A DNA stretch of 64,000 nt from Owenia fusiformis (lineage: Eukaryota > Annelida > Polychaeta > Sabellida > Oweniidae), in the NCBI GenBank assembly GCA_903813345.2, contig CAIIXF020000005.1, forward strand, positions 10,047,375 to 10,111,374, read 5' to 3'. The notes under the pieces were generated by a model. It had not been told where the DNA came from. It saw nothing but the letters and a program-made list of their open reading frames with translations, and did no database searches. Both the position numbers and the translations under genes were made by a program. Positions 13,001 through 44,310 of this stretch are shown piece after piece. Positions within the stretch are counted from its first letter, which is position 1, and the number at the start of each line of letters is the position of its first letter.

Positions 13001-13544
13001 GACTCACAAATTCGGCACTGATGCTTACTGGGATTGTTTCATTAGAGCAAACTTGTGGACATTATTCCATCCAACATCGACATGCAGAATGGGACCAGCG
13101 AGTGACAAGAACTCTGTTGTAGACCCACAGTTAAGGTACCTATAGCTTTGGTTTATAAGTCTACCATTGCTTTAGTTACGACCATGGAAATTATGCTCGC
13201 ACTTTCCATTTTTTATTACTTTTTTGGACAAGTGGTAACACGATGAAATTTAAACATAATACGACAATTTTAATGTTATTCTGGCATCTTTTTATGGATT
13301 TGGATATTATAAAAGTATTTCGGGGCTTCTGTATTTAGGGTCACCTTGTAATCAATTTTTAATTGACATAATCGTGTTTGCGCGCGAGATCTTACAATTT
13401 ATCTCAATGTTTTGCAGAGTGAAAGGGATTGAGAATCTGAGAGTGGCAGATGCATCCATTATGCCTCATGTCGTATCAGGCAACACAAATGCGCCATCTA
13501 TTATGATCGGAGAAAAAGCTGCAGATTTGATTAAACAATCGTAA
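1092..13544 (+). CDS. GMC-family FAD-dependent oxidoreductase (glucose/choline dehydrogenase-like), 5' incomplete
   Basis: Flavoenzyme of the glucose-methanol-choline family, which oxidises alcohol groups using FAD; the substrate cannot be told. Ten exons keep one frame across GT-AG introns: 1092-1321, 7102-7291, 7591-7722, 8517-8641, 8741-8908, 9123-9273, 10521-10684, 11730-11913, 12910-13135 and 13418-13544, about 565 residues ending in TAA. Exon 1 starts with the Rossmann FAD motif [16 protein letters not shown] and LLLEAG. Exon 2 has GMC signature 1 ([12 protein letters not shown]). Exon 5 has signature 2 ([13 protein letters not shown]). Exon 9 has [10 protein letters not shown] with the active-site His, and exon 10 has SGNTNAP with the paired Asn. 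Family members are about 570-630 residues, so only a short N-terminus is missing; it should start in an exon upstream of 1092. The donor after exon 3 (GTTAAT) is weak. An AATAAA lies at 13694-13699. Confidence 0.93.
1919..2705 (+). repeat. 0.8-kb direct duplication, copy 1
   Basis: This stretch of GMC intron 1 recurs at 5638-6443 in the same orientation with scattered substitutions and a few small indels. It starts near AAGTAGTGCGCTCTCCATTATGA and runs to GCACCTCTTCCTTTGAA. It looks like an interspersed repeat or local segmental duplication. I saw no coding capacity and no clear terminal repeats. Confidence 0.85.
2986..3160. mobile_element. Small fold-back element (MITE-like), 175 bp
   Basis: A 39-bp terminal inverted repeat starts GTTCCACAACTAGTTAC at 2986 and ends in its complement at 3160, with only a few mismatches. 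The centre is about 98 bp of unrelated AT-rich sequence. No convincing target-site duplication is visible; the flanks CACAG and AGTGAG are themselves roughly palindromic. Non-autonomous and non-coding. Confidence 0.75.
3598..3681 (+). repeat. 42-bp tandem duplication next to a possible 3' splice site
   Basis: The word GTAGTCTTGATCAAAATTAC and what follows are repeated with a 42-bp period, at 3598 and 3640. The second copy runs into TTTTCGCAG, the acceptor proposed for the possible exon at 3682. Confidence 0.8.
3682..3961 (+). CDS. Possible orphan terminal exon, membrane protein (tetraspanin-like ending?)
   Basis: After a TTTTCGCAG acceptor there is an open frame of about 92 codons ending in TAA, inside GMC intron 1. 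It reads a Cys-containing segment, [13 protein letters not shown], then a strongly hydrophobic stretch ([19 protein letters not shown]) and a polar, Asn/Ser-rich tail. The order of Cys, Trp, transmembrane helix with LQI and short polar tail is like the last exon of a tetraspanin, but I find no other exon of such a gene. It could be a chance frame, a remnant, or an exon of a nested gene. Confidence 0.25.
4030..5637 (+). repeat. Degenerate tandem array of about 145-bp units containing AAGATGGCCGCC
   Basis: Roughly seven or eight units follow one another. Each carries CATGTAACATGTGTGAA, then GAAGTAAATCTGTCAAGTGG, a TCGCGATGACAAGATTTATC-like block, and a pair of AAGATGGCCGCC words about 12 bp apart. 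A separate element (4425-4980) is inserted in one unit. The left edge is CACAGGGTGAACAATATCG at about 4050. The same edge appears in opposite orientation at about 52869-52891 and, more diverged, at about 60620-60640, so this belongs to a dispersed family. Confidence 0.88.
4425..4980. mobile_element. MITE, GGAGCACG family, copy 1 (556 bp)
   Basis: Terminal inverted repeats of about 30 bp: AAAGGAGCACGTAAGTTATC at the left and its near-complement ending GGTTATCGCAAACAATTTC read in reverse at the right. It interrupts one unit of the AAGATGGCCGCC array. The flanks (GTGTGA and GAAGTAAAT) match the uninterrupted units. A second, longer copy lies in opposite orientation at 54216-54940. Internal sequence around 4758-4820 recurs more loosely near 1700 and 7890. 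No coding capacity; transposase family unknown. Confidence 0.85.
5638..6443 (+). repeat. 0.8-kb direct duplication, copy 2
   Basis: Second copy of the 1919-2705 sequence, same orientation. It starts exactly where the AAGATGGCCGCC array ends and stops where GAAGTAAATCCG, again array-like sequence, resumes. This suggests it sits inside, or travelled with, the array family. Confidence 0.85.
7840..8290. repeat. Diverged copy of the 4.4-kb MITE family
   Basis: The block around 7880-7950 (GGTGGCCAAAATTAACTGAA, then CATGAG and GAAAATAACATGGG) matches the interior of the element at 4425-4980, and a similar block lies near 1690-1770. The right edge GTTGCGATACTTCCCCCCCT resembles a decayed terminal repeat. 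No gene seen. Confidence 0.5.
9403..10480. repeat. Tandem repeat of about 140-bp units with GCCGCCATCTTGA
   Basis: About six or seven units in GMC intron 6, each with GGCCATTTTGAAATTCAG, GCCGCCATCTTGAAAATTC, a block like CAGAGCTACTATGTCCCTAG, GCATCAGCATATAAAATTTG and AAATCCGTTCACTGGTATTTG. The array ends in GGACAGGCGGACAAACGGAC and a small palindrome around CCCCTCGAACTTCGTTCGG. Its periodicity makes long open frames on both strands that are not genes. A single diverged unit is at about 20205-20440. Confidence 0.85.
10725..11368. mobile_element. Mariner-type MITE with long inverted arms and TA target duplication
   Basis: Starts CAGGGTGTCCCGAAAGTATG and ends with the complement, with TA immediately outside both ends (10723-10724 and 11369-11370). 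The arms are about 240-250 bp each and the centre about 130 bp. The C/G homopolymer next to the ends is of unequal length. The terminus and TA duplication are those of Tc1/mariner elements. There is no transposase, so it is non-autonomous; a dead mariner transposase lies 1 kb downstream. It sits in GMC intron 7. Confidence 0.9.
11460..11729 (+). repeat. About 33-bp tandem repeat expanded from a 3' splice site
   Basis: Eight degenerate units of the form TTATGGAATGCACTATTTCAA followed by TACAATTTCAG. The last unit supplies the true acceptor of GMC exon 8 at 11728-11729, and the exon's first bases (GTGTGGAATAC) are themselves a diverged unit start. Several upstream units keep TTTCAG or TTTCA and could act as decoy acceptors. 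Confidence 0.85.
12290..12660 (+). pseudogene. Degenerate mariner transposase fragment
   Basis: In shifting frames one can read [19 protein letters not shown], then [18 protein letters not shown], then [11 protein letters not shown]. These match the C-terminal third of mariner transposases: the HTA motif, the YSPDLAPSDYHLF motif with the last catalytic Asp of the D,D34D triad, and the C-terminal CIE-x-NGNYYEK region. Several stops and frame changes make it dead. It lies in GMC intron 8. No terminal repeats were found around it. Confidence 0.75.
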
Positions 13545-16500
13545 AGATTAATTTGCGTTTACAATATACGAGCTAAATTGACTTCAAACTCATTCATTGA
13601 TTCATTTATTCATTATGATGGGAGAGAATATTCTATATTATATGGTGCAATGATTTTGTGAATTCTTTAAAAATCAATCTACTGGTGTGACCAAATAAAC
13701 TGAATTTATAGACGATAGAATTCTATCAAAACAACCGATTTGCAATCATCTCCAAGACTCAAGACTCCAAATCATTTCGACATTGGGCCTACTTTCGACC
13801 AACACTGCTGCATAAAACAGATGGTAATGGTGATCCGACTAAACAACTTCAGTTCAAGTCCCAGGGTAAAACAGTGTCTACAATGATGGCCTACGAAATC
13901 TTCAGGTTGAATTCCAGCTTTTGCCGAGTGTAGACGCCATACATTGGGAATATTATATTCATGCCCAATGATTCAATTAAAACAAGAGAACGGCCTGTGG
14001 CAAAAGATAATCTCAGTGGCATTTGGAGAGCCAGGAAATGATAACGTAATAAACCTCTTCAGGCTAATATGTTTTTAGTCTTTATATTACAGCTAGTTAC
14101 GATAATTCACAAATAAAATTTCGCGGTTTGTTTGACCGCTTGCTTGCTTATATAGTGTTTGTTTATTTTGTTAGTATGCTCACGCATTTTAACAAAAAGA
14201 ATATTGAACTATTCATTTACGCATGTCATACAGTCTGATACAGAGGTTAATTTCTATTTCAAAGGGCTCCGTTTTCAATCCAAATGGCTATGCTTGAATT
14301 CTTAGAATCGGTTTTAACAGAACTTGTACGTGGACGTGTAGAATTATGGTCCTCCATCGTGGATTTGTTCTCCTCTTCGTAGCATTTTCCGATTGAATGT
14401 AATTGTATCATCTTTGGGAAATCTCCCTGGAGATTTCCCAAAGATGAGCCAATTTTATAAACAGGCCTCATTTGCCATTGAAATTGATCTCAGAATGTTC
14501 CCTGTTGTTTTATGACTATTCTTTACAAGTTTGGATTTAGTAACTTAAATAGTATTACCGTAATTTTGAAGTGATTATGTTGAACTGATGTTAAAATGAA
14601 ATAAAACACCATTTCCACGATGAATTATGTTCCTGAATACGAAAGAATACGACATAATTATGGGAGGTAAGTACTCACTTCTGAGTTGGGCCCATAGAAA
14701 AAACAATTAAGAGAGTCAGAATCAGACGAAATGGCGGATAATTTGACGTGCATAGAAACTGGGTGTTATTGATTACTTTGGCATACATTATGTATTTTCT
14801 TATTTTTTTACCCTTGAATAGGTATGTTTAAATATATTGTATAAAATGTATAGATATGTGTTTGCAATCACTGCAAATTGGTATGTCATCCCTTTTTATG
14901 CCCATAAAATGCATACATTTCTCAGTAAACAAGTTTGTGTTTTTTCTTGAGTTTGTGTTTGTTTTCCTTGTACCCTTGCATAATTTGGATTTTGCCAGGA
15001 TGCAAAACAAAGAATCTACTTCTTGTGGCCTAATCAAAAGCACCCTGTCTATCGGTCCGGTTGGGGCCAACCTATAAGAGAGTTCAAAATATTCACTGGT
15101 CCAAAAATTTCAAGTTCGTCCTAGTAATACTCTACCAGCGACCACTAGCGCAAATTGATTTCAAATATGATCATACAATCGATACAGGGTGCTTTATAAC
15201 CTGACCGAACAATTGATTTATCAACATGCATAGGTGTAGCCGGGGGGGGGGGTGTGCGATGGGTCGCCCTGACTGAAAGCTGGCTACACCCCTGACATGT
15301 GTACCGATGTTTTACCCCCACTTGGAGTTATGCTAGCTAGAAACAAAATGATCTTTTTCGATCAACCATCAAATAGACATGAAATTAATTATATTTACAT
15401 GTAGATTAAAAAGTTTGCTTAGAGATGAAGGGTCGGAATAACTCAGTCTAAGTAGGCTACCTTAACACTGATGCACTTTCAATTACATGTGGGCCATCAT
15501 CTAAATCACGACACCAGTTTTGGGGAAATTAGTTTCAATTATGGGAACACAATCTAAAGGAAAAGACCTGCACAGGTAAATCAATCAAATGATTTATTTA
15601 ATTCATACGCCAGCCTTGCGCAACTGTCCGGACTTTTTGTCCGCTTTAAGTTACAATTATATCCTTTAAGGCAGTGTTGGGTGATTGATATCGCTCGTCG
15701 CGATAGCAACATTTTTTCAATTTTACTTTATAGCTTGTATACAGACTAGAATACACATGTTCCCATTTCACCAATGCAAGCAAGATCTCGAGTAGACTGG
15801 TGGGTACTATTCTAGTATTTTCTCTAAACGCAATTTTACATAAGAAGTTAATGTGATCCTTTACATCAAGAAAAAATCGAGATTGCTACCGCCACCGATG
15901 AAATATTCAATGGCTTGATAGCGCAATCTTTATACCAGCCTGTTTCTTTTGGGTTGTTTTATACCGTGTCAGATTTTCGCTTCTTATATTGATGCTCTTG
16001 ATAAAAACGCCATTTTCTCCCTTTCATAAATCTGAATCATAATTACACTGGCATCGTAAGTTATACCAGAGAACAAATATACATTTTAAGAATGAAAATA
16101 CATATTTAGAAAAAACACATTTAAGAATAAAAATACGTTTGAAATACCAGATAATGTTCAAGCATTATCTATTTGTGATATTTTGCTTTTTAAGGATTTA
16201 TACAAGAGAGAAATGTTTCTTCGGTGTCATTTATTACAATTTTTGCCGCTAATGCTATTAATTTTAAAAAATAGCACATATTTGTAGAAATTCATTTATA
16301 CACAAGAAACATAAACAAATTAAAATTGAAAAAAGCACAACTTGGATTCTTTGTTTATCTGTGCAGGATCGCCATTTGCAAAATATACGACGTACGAAAA
16401 CTTGCACACAACGACCGCGCATATAAATAATTTACTATACCAATTTGATGCATCATTTATGGCCAAATGTTGTTGAAAAACGTACGTTTCATAAGTAGTC

Positions 16501-17234
16501 ATAATCTTAATAGTCCGGACTCAGTATCGCAGGACTTTAACTACATGTACTCTGAGCTGAAATTTATTCGATGCGGGTTAATTCTCTCAGTCCAGATAAG
16601 TCAGAAGAATGTTAAGTTAGTTTATTGCCATAATGTTATCACTGGTTTCTTAATTTTCCCTGCAACTAGGCCACAAATAGAATACTTGCCAAGAATCGAA
16701 TAATTTAGATTAGAATGAACGCTGTTCAAGAGAGTCGAATACGAAAAGAACCGTAACTCCGGTGTATATGAAATAAGATCTAGATTTGGTTGTAAATTAA
16801 CCGACGGGGCCTACCCATTAACACTGTTCTATATTTGAAGTGGAAAACGCAATACTTGATGGTATTATGAGAAATTAGATGGACAGTGTCGGACTTGAAG
16901 CTCTCGAAGTTCCCTATAGGTGATTCTTCGTGAATGATACATGATTAATCAGCACTGCGTCTAAATATGAAGAGTGACGGACTTCATCATGACAGAAAAC
17001 CATCTAAAGCTACGTACATGTATGCATATAATGATTTCTATATTTGTTTCTACGCAAATCAAAAGATCGAAAAATTTTGACTCATCATTTTTTAACAAGT
17101 TAGCTTATTCCAAAAAAACTAACTACATCAACCTTACAAGATCGACACCAATACAATTGACAAAATTGCACAGTTGCACTTATTTGGTTCTGTTTTTTCA
17201 CTTTAATAAAATAATGACTTTTTCTCTTTTGCAG
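13545..17234. other. Intergenic stretch
   Basis: Between the GMC stop and the JmjC-TPR gene. It holds the GMC polyadenylation signal AATAAA (13694), a perfect palindrome at 14409-14446, a G-tract at 15241-15251 and AT-rich sequence. No exon with homology I recognise is visible. The promoter and a non-coding first exon of the downstream gene probably lie near the right end, because its coding exon begins after a TTTGCAG acceptor at 17234. Confidence 0.5.
14409..14446. repeat. Perfect 18-bp palindrome with 2-nt loop
   Basis: CATCTTTGGGAAATCTCC is followed by CT and then its exact reverse complement. A cruciform or RNA hairpin could form. No target duplication is apparent. It lies in intergenic DNA about 0.9 kb after the GMC gene. 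Confidence 0.85.
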
Positions 17235-17283
17235 GGTTGGCTCTTTTCGAAGACGTCAATCAGCCGTTGATGTCCTTCATAGT

Positions 17284-20200
17284 ATGAGTACGCCACCTAA
17301 GACGCCAACACGCCGTTCCCTCAGCTTATGTGGCGAAGACAACGTAAAACTAAAGGCACAAACGACGAACGCAAAGAACGATAGCGAGTTCATTCAGACA
17401 AAGAAACACATTGGGCCGCTCTTCCCAAAAGAGAGAACGATTGGTGGTATATCATTGACAAATATCAAATTCATTTGCATAGTGTTATCCGTGTTGTTGG
17501 CGTGTCTGTTGGTCCAGAAAATGCCCGTCAGTAAAGACCATACAACTGAGAGTAACAATGCAACTGGGGCAAACATGAAACATATCCCCGGGGATTGGAG
17601 ACCTGCTGATACTGCGACGCTCAAGAAATATGGCTCAAATAAGTGTAACATTGATAGGGTAAACGCCGATGACCTAACTGAGGAGAAATTTGAATTGATT
17701 TATAGATTAAAGAAACCTGTGATTGTTTATTTCGATAATGGCGCCGCTGCTTGGACGGACCCTTCATTATGGACGCTATCCTCTCTGAGAGCATCCTACG
17801 GTGACCTTGTTGTAGGATCGGGAAGGGCGGATGACATCGTTAAGAACGGAGGGAACGGAGACATTAAAACCACGCTCAATAAGTTCATAGAATTGTTCAT
17901 GGACGATAAATCGAATAATGTTGCTGAACCATTGTAAGTACGAGGATAAATCAACAAGATTTGAAGTAAACACTGTTCGTGTACGAGGTAAAAAGAGAAA
18001 TTCTATGTTTTCAATTCTGTCGGATATATACCCCTGAAAAGATCGTAGATCAGTAGTTATTCGAGTGTTTTATCATAGTATGTCAGACTGAACAAGGGTC
18101 AGTAAGGGGCATTCATAAGAGGTATTAATCCGCGGGCAGCAATAACTGTCACGCAAACTTTTGTTTTTCTAGCTATTTGTTCGACAGGAACTTCTACAAA
18201 TCAACAGAGCTCCAACATTCCATCAAGCCACCTCCGTATTTCAAGTCACAGGTAAGTAAAATAGTCACAAAATAAAATAATTACAAAACATATAAGATAA
18301 TGTGTAACTCTGTTTATCTAAAATAGTATCTAGCATGGAATTGTATTTTTCTATCAAGCTAGGGGGCAGGGATAAGCCTAAAAATGAGGCTCTTTGGGCT
18401 TCATTTTCAAAATAGGCTTTATTTTGGAAGAGATACGATTTTTCTTCCACTCTACTGGAATTTCCAGATGCGGTCCTGAAAATAGCCCCTATGCTCCATA
18501 CGGTCTGAATCGGTGGTCCCACCCTTACAAATTAAGTGTGTACTATCTGTTTCAGACCACCTCAAAGGAAGATGCCATCGTTTTTCTAGGGAGCTCATTA
18601 AGTGGTGTTACATTCCACCAACATGCAGACACGTGGAACGGTGTCATATTTGGTCACAAAAGATGGTTCCTGTACCCACCCGACCAAACGCCACCTGGTG
18701 GTAAGTTAACAACATTATTTGTAGGATGAGTGCATTGATTTTTTATTGAATATGGTTATTTGCCAGTCCTCCCCAGGCCAGAACTCATATTCAATTCCTG
18801 GCCAGGAAATTGGCATTGTACATGTATGTAGAGATTATTTACTGGGAGGGATTGAATATGGGGTTTATTCAGAGGGACAATATGATATTTCCCGAGGGCC
18901 CGTAGTGCGAACATGTCTCTCATCTATGAACCATACCGGTTTTTAAAATATCGTTAACGTACGTGTTTACTGTTTACCCCTATAGAGGTGTACATTTTCA
19001 TATTGTTTACCCCATATTTCAGGCGTATTAGCAGGGTTCGTACCCACAGATTGGTATACTATGGTTTACCCCTCACTTCACCCTGAAGATAAACCAATGG
19101 AGTGTATGCAGAATCCCGGAGAAATTTTGTACTTGGTAGTATCAACATTTCCATTGTAAATAGGCTTTTTAATCATTGAAATCTTGGCACATTTGCTACA
19201 CCAAAGGAAATGGGATATATTGTATAATTGACCAGGCTTCCAAGAATTCTTCAAAATTAGCTTAAATTAGTTAATCCTATTTTTACTTACTTCCCACAAT
19301 CTACAAAAATAACGATCGTAAACTCTACACTTATATTACGTGAGTGATAAATCAAATAAGTGTCATATACTATCGTTGTTACCAGAATCTACGTTTTAGA
19401 AGTGCCCTATAGTACTAATGTTACTTATGACCCCGCTAATGCCTCAGTCACATTTGATCTACGGCAATCGAACGTAGGCCGTAGCTCCCCAAATGTGAGA
19501 GAAATATGCAGCTTAAATATAAGGATTAGCAACGACAATGTAGACTTTCAATATCGATTTTGGGAAGCTACGGCAGCCGTACGCCTGCAAATGTGACTGA
19601 GGCTTTAACTGGAATCCGACGTCTATATTTCCAGCCTGAATATACGTATCATTCAACCATCAACCTGGGTGATACTGTGGCTGTGGGGATCCAGAAACTT
19701 CTTCCAGTCACACAATATGGACGCACACATCACAGTAGTACGTACAGAGCACATCATAAATTAAATTAAATATTGCTCCGTAACAAAAATTACTGAAAGT
19801 ATACCTGGGAAAATATTCCAAGCTTTATAGGACTGATCGTGTTCTTGAAATACAATCATTCGCATATATGACATAAACATATTCTTCCAGTAAAGCATTC
19901 CTGCCTTAAACAAAAAATACTCTTATGTTTCAGTGATGCGCCCGGGTGTCTTTAAGATACTTAAAGATGAATATGGCACCACAACTTCAGATCCTCCGAC
20001 CTCTATAGCTCTGATTACATTCCTGAAACTAGTGGCTGAAAAACCAGGTGGGGTATACACTATACAGTTGTCATTTATGTTTTAGTAGGGTCAACACTTT
20101 AATTTAAATACAGGTAAGGTCAATTGTACAATTTACATAAAGGCAGTCCAATGTTTCTATTAATTTATATCAGAAATGTGAATCAAAAATTAACATATTT

Positions 20201-21314
20201 TAATGAAAATGCGGCCATTTTGAATTTCAATGACCATCTTGATGAAATGTTATCGAGCAGAGGTACCATGTTCCTGAGACATCAGCACAAAATGTGAATC
20301 AAATTCGCCGACTAAATGTTCAAAGATAAAAATTATCACAATATATGCAGAGTCTGGGTCCTATGTTTGTGGGATAGAGCATCAGACTATATCTCAAGAA
20401 AACCAACCGAACGCACGAACTGACAGATGGGTTCTGTATATCACTCCCAAACAATCCCTTATAGTATGCATCCATATTCAATCATTCAAAAAACATAGAT
20501 TCACAAATACAAATATTTTTACTCCAGATAATACAGAGCTCAAGTATAAACTGGCTGGAGCTTACGCTAAGGTTGGAAGAATGGAAGAGGCAAGAGAAAC
20601 CTACAACAAAGTCCTGGAAATGGACCCATACTTTATCCATGCTTACTTAGACTTTGCTACCATGTTGTACAAGGTGAAATTTGATTAAATGCTGATTCTG
20701 CCGCATCCTCCAACACAGTACTCCAGGCATCGTCTAATCTGGAGGAACAAACTGGATGATGTCTGGAGTACTGTAATCATGCAAATGTTTGGTTTGAATT
20801 AATGTCTACAGCTCTTCTGGAAAGATACATATAAAAGACCGCATTTTATTTAATTTTTATATTTTTATGGGGGAGGGCAGGTTAACTTCTTCTTTCACTG
20901 ATGTTGGATCTGACACTGCTCCCATATTTTTCCTTTGTTTCAGATGAAGGAATTTAAGGAGGCAGAGAAGAATCTCTTGGCTGCCTTGAAGTTCAATCCC
21001 AAAAGTATGGAGGCCCTTCACAATTACGGATTGTTACTGACAAATCTAGGTCGATTCAAAGAAGCTACCGGCACCTTCAAAAAGGTACATCGGCGTATGA
21101 TCTTTTACCTTAATGTTCATGTACATAAAAAGGGAGGAACGCCACATCATCACTTAAATTTTCATTGCAGATGGTAGCCTTGAGACCTTGGAAGAAAGGA
21201 CCGAGGGAGTTATTGGCGTATGCCCAAGGCAGGGCTGGCGACGTTAAAGGACAACAGGCCACAAAAAACACAATAGAACAACTTGAACGATCCGGGAAGA
21301 TATACACACAATAA
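17284..21314 (+). CDS. Single-pass membrane JmjC-domain protein (JMJD8-like) with C-terminal TPR-like repeats
   Basis: Nine exons: 17284-17933, 18173-18251, 18556-18700, 19023-19135, 19635-19737, 19934-20047, 20528-20673, 20944-21084 and 21171-21314, giving 544 residues. The ATG at 17284 is the first in frame after a TTTGCAG acceptor at 17234, so a 5'UTR exon lies upstream. A basic N-terminus precedes a hydrophobic helix at about residues 61-79 (FICIVLSVLLACLLVQ), suggesting a type II protein with a lumenal C-terminus. The JmjC part has GVTFHQHADTWNGVIFGHKRWFLYPP (His264, His266) and YHSTINLGD (His335), closest to JMJD8, an ER-lumen JmjC protein. From about residue 402 come two or three TPR-like units (LAGAYAKVGRMEEARETYNK; LHNYGLLLTNLGRFKEATGTF). 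Human JMJD8 has no TPR part. The second iron-ligand position is His rather than Asp/Glu, so hydroxylase activity is uncertain. Confidence 0.85.
19436..19606. mobile_element. Short inverted-repeat element, about 170 bp
   Basis: GCCTCAGTCACATTTG near 19440 is matched by its complement ending near 19603, and an inner pair (CTACGGCAATCG / CGGCAGCCGTA) is less exact. It lies in the intron just before JmjC-TPR exon 5. Probably a small MITE; target duplication not resolved. Confidence 0.6.
20205..20440 (+). repeat. Single diverged unit of the GCCATTTTGAA repeat family
   Basis: Contains GCGGCCATTTTGAATTTCA, a CCATCTTGATGAAATG block, CATCAGCACAAAATGTGAATC and AAATTCGCCGACTAAATG, in the same order as the units of the 9.4-10.4 kb array, including a remnant of the cysteine-poor, gac-rich tail (ACGCACGAACTGACAGATGG). 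Lies in the intron before JmjC-TPR exon 7. Confidence 0.6.
20715..20774 (+). repeat. 60-nt intronic hairpin, pre-miRNA-sized
   Basis: ACAGTACTCCAGGCATCGT pairs with ATGATGTCTGGAGTACTGT in a 19-bp stem. The only departures are two G-U wobbles on the + strand RNA. The loop is about 22 nt. It lies in an intron of the JmjC-TPR gene in the sense direction. The stem is a little short for a typical pre-miRNA; it may equally be a tiny fold-back repeat. Confidence 0.5.
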
Positions 21315-22542
21315 CTGAATGTTATGTAATGGTTAAACCCGGAGAAAACTCAGCATTTGCTTTGAACAAAAGGCTGCAAGTTGCAGAATATCTCATCCAG
21401 TTTCCTGCATTTGGAGGATGTTTTAGCTGATTGTTGAAGTGAATCAATAGATTATTTCCTATATCGACGGAAAATTGGATGGAAGTGCGTGGTGTGGTCG
21501 AAATTGTAGGTACAGAGTAGATTGAGAAAGTCACTTAATTTCTTTATCCATCAAGTATGTCACTGTTTGCATTATACACAATGACAGTTATGCAAATCAT
21601 TATAACTTCGCTCTTGTTGGAGGGATTTATGAATGGAAACCAGATAGAGGAATATACTATTATGAAGCAACGGATTATCTTATATGAGGTTCACATTTCG
21701 TAGGGATGATATACAAAATGTCAATGGTTGAGGGAGGGAGAAAATGAATATTTTGTAAAGTGCAAAATATTATTTTCAGCATGACATTGGCCAGCTCCCA
21801 AAGTCAAGTGTAATATCATTTCGAGTGACTTCACATAACCATCGGACTTGTGAAGCAGATGGGATCAGTCCAAGAAATGACTACTAGTAGTGAAGAATGA
21901 CCGGTGAGAATGGAGGTTGAGACATTGCCGTATTAACAAACAAATAACTTGTGAAACTAGATATGGCTGTAAAGTATGGAATAAAACACATGTTCACCTG
22001 TATAAATAAAGTGTAAAATGGCGCCATGATCAGAGAACATTCTGTAAATATTATACATAATGTAAAAAAATGTTAAAATGGAAACTGACAAGAGTGTTAC
22101 AAATTATCTTCATTCTACAAAGTTTCTTGCATCTGTTTTGACCAGTATTCTCTAAATATTTATCCTATGAGGGGGTAGTGTTACAAAAAACTAGTTGAAC
22201 TAACAGAACAATTATTTTTACAAGTATATTTCATTCATGTTTATTTTAAAAAATATCCATTCCATAGTTTTGCCACTGTTTGAAAACAGCAATACATAAT
22301 CTGAATGTTTCTTCATATGACACCCTGTCGAAACAGGTAGAAAGTTAATTGTGTACATTAGTTGCAACTTTTGCAAGTTGGATGTGCTTCAGATTCATGA
22401 TTATTGTTACAGTCGCTTATATGCTTAACTCCTTATGGATGGTGTCAAAATGTTGTCACTTGTGAAAGAAATTCCAATAGTTACATTAATATCTAATCTC
22501 CAAAATATTTGTGGTTTAAATTACAACCTGACGCATTCAAAT
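21315..22542. terminator. Convergent 3' region between the JmjC-TPR gene and SNRNP200
   Basis: Polyadenylation signals for the + strand gene are AATAAA at 21980-21985 and 22005-22010. For SNRNP200 on the - strand the nearest is TTTATT at 22240-22245, about 300 bp past its stop. The two transcripts end tail to tail and may come close to overlapping. Nothing else is recognised. Confidence 0.6.
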
Positions 22543-44034
<21,492 letters not shown>

Positions 44035-44310
44035 GCTGAAGCAATATGGCCGCCGACGATTACAAACGACAGCGCAAAACGAGTAGCCCACAATAAGTCG
44101 TTGCGCAAAATATTACTCCTTTGAATGCAAGAACCTAAATCATTTATGAAAAATTATAATTGAAAAATTCCAGAATTTACATTTCTATTCTTCAATATCA
44201 AAATTAATACGGTAAGTTTTGTAAGTTGCAAAAAAGATTTAGTTGGGGTTGTATAATTTACCGGTATCCGCGCCAGTGATCCGTAAAACACACCCTACCT
44301 ACATTTGGAC
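44035..44310. promoter_or_regulatory. Probable bidirectional promoter of SNRNP200 and PTCD3
   Basis: The SNRNP200 start codon (44034, - strand) and the PTCD3 start codon (44311, + strand) are 276 bp apart, so both 5'UTRs and both promoters must fit here. No TATA box stands out. The word CAATATGGCCGCC at 44042-44054 resembles a YY1 site core and lies 8 bp upstream of the SNRNP200 start. GCGCAAAAC and GCGCAAAATAT at 44073 and 44103 may be half sites. Function is inferred from arrangement only. Confidence 0.65.

Noticed and set aside
18390-18555. Extra coding exon before JmjC exon 3 (frame with SPYAPYGLNRWSHPYKL)
   Set aside because: Exon 2 joins exon 3 in phase at a good TTTCAG acceptor, and the upstream frame has no JMJD8-like sequence.
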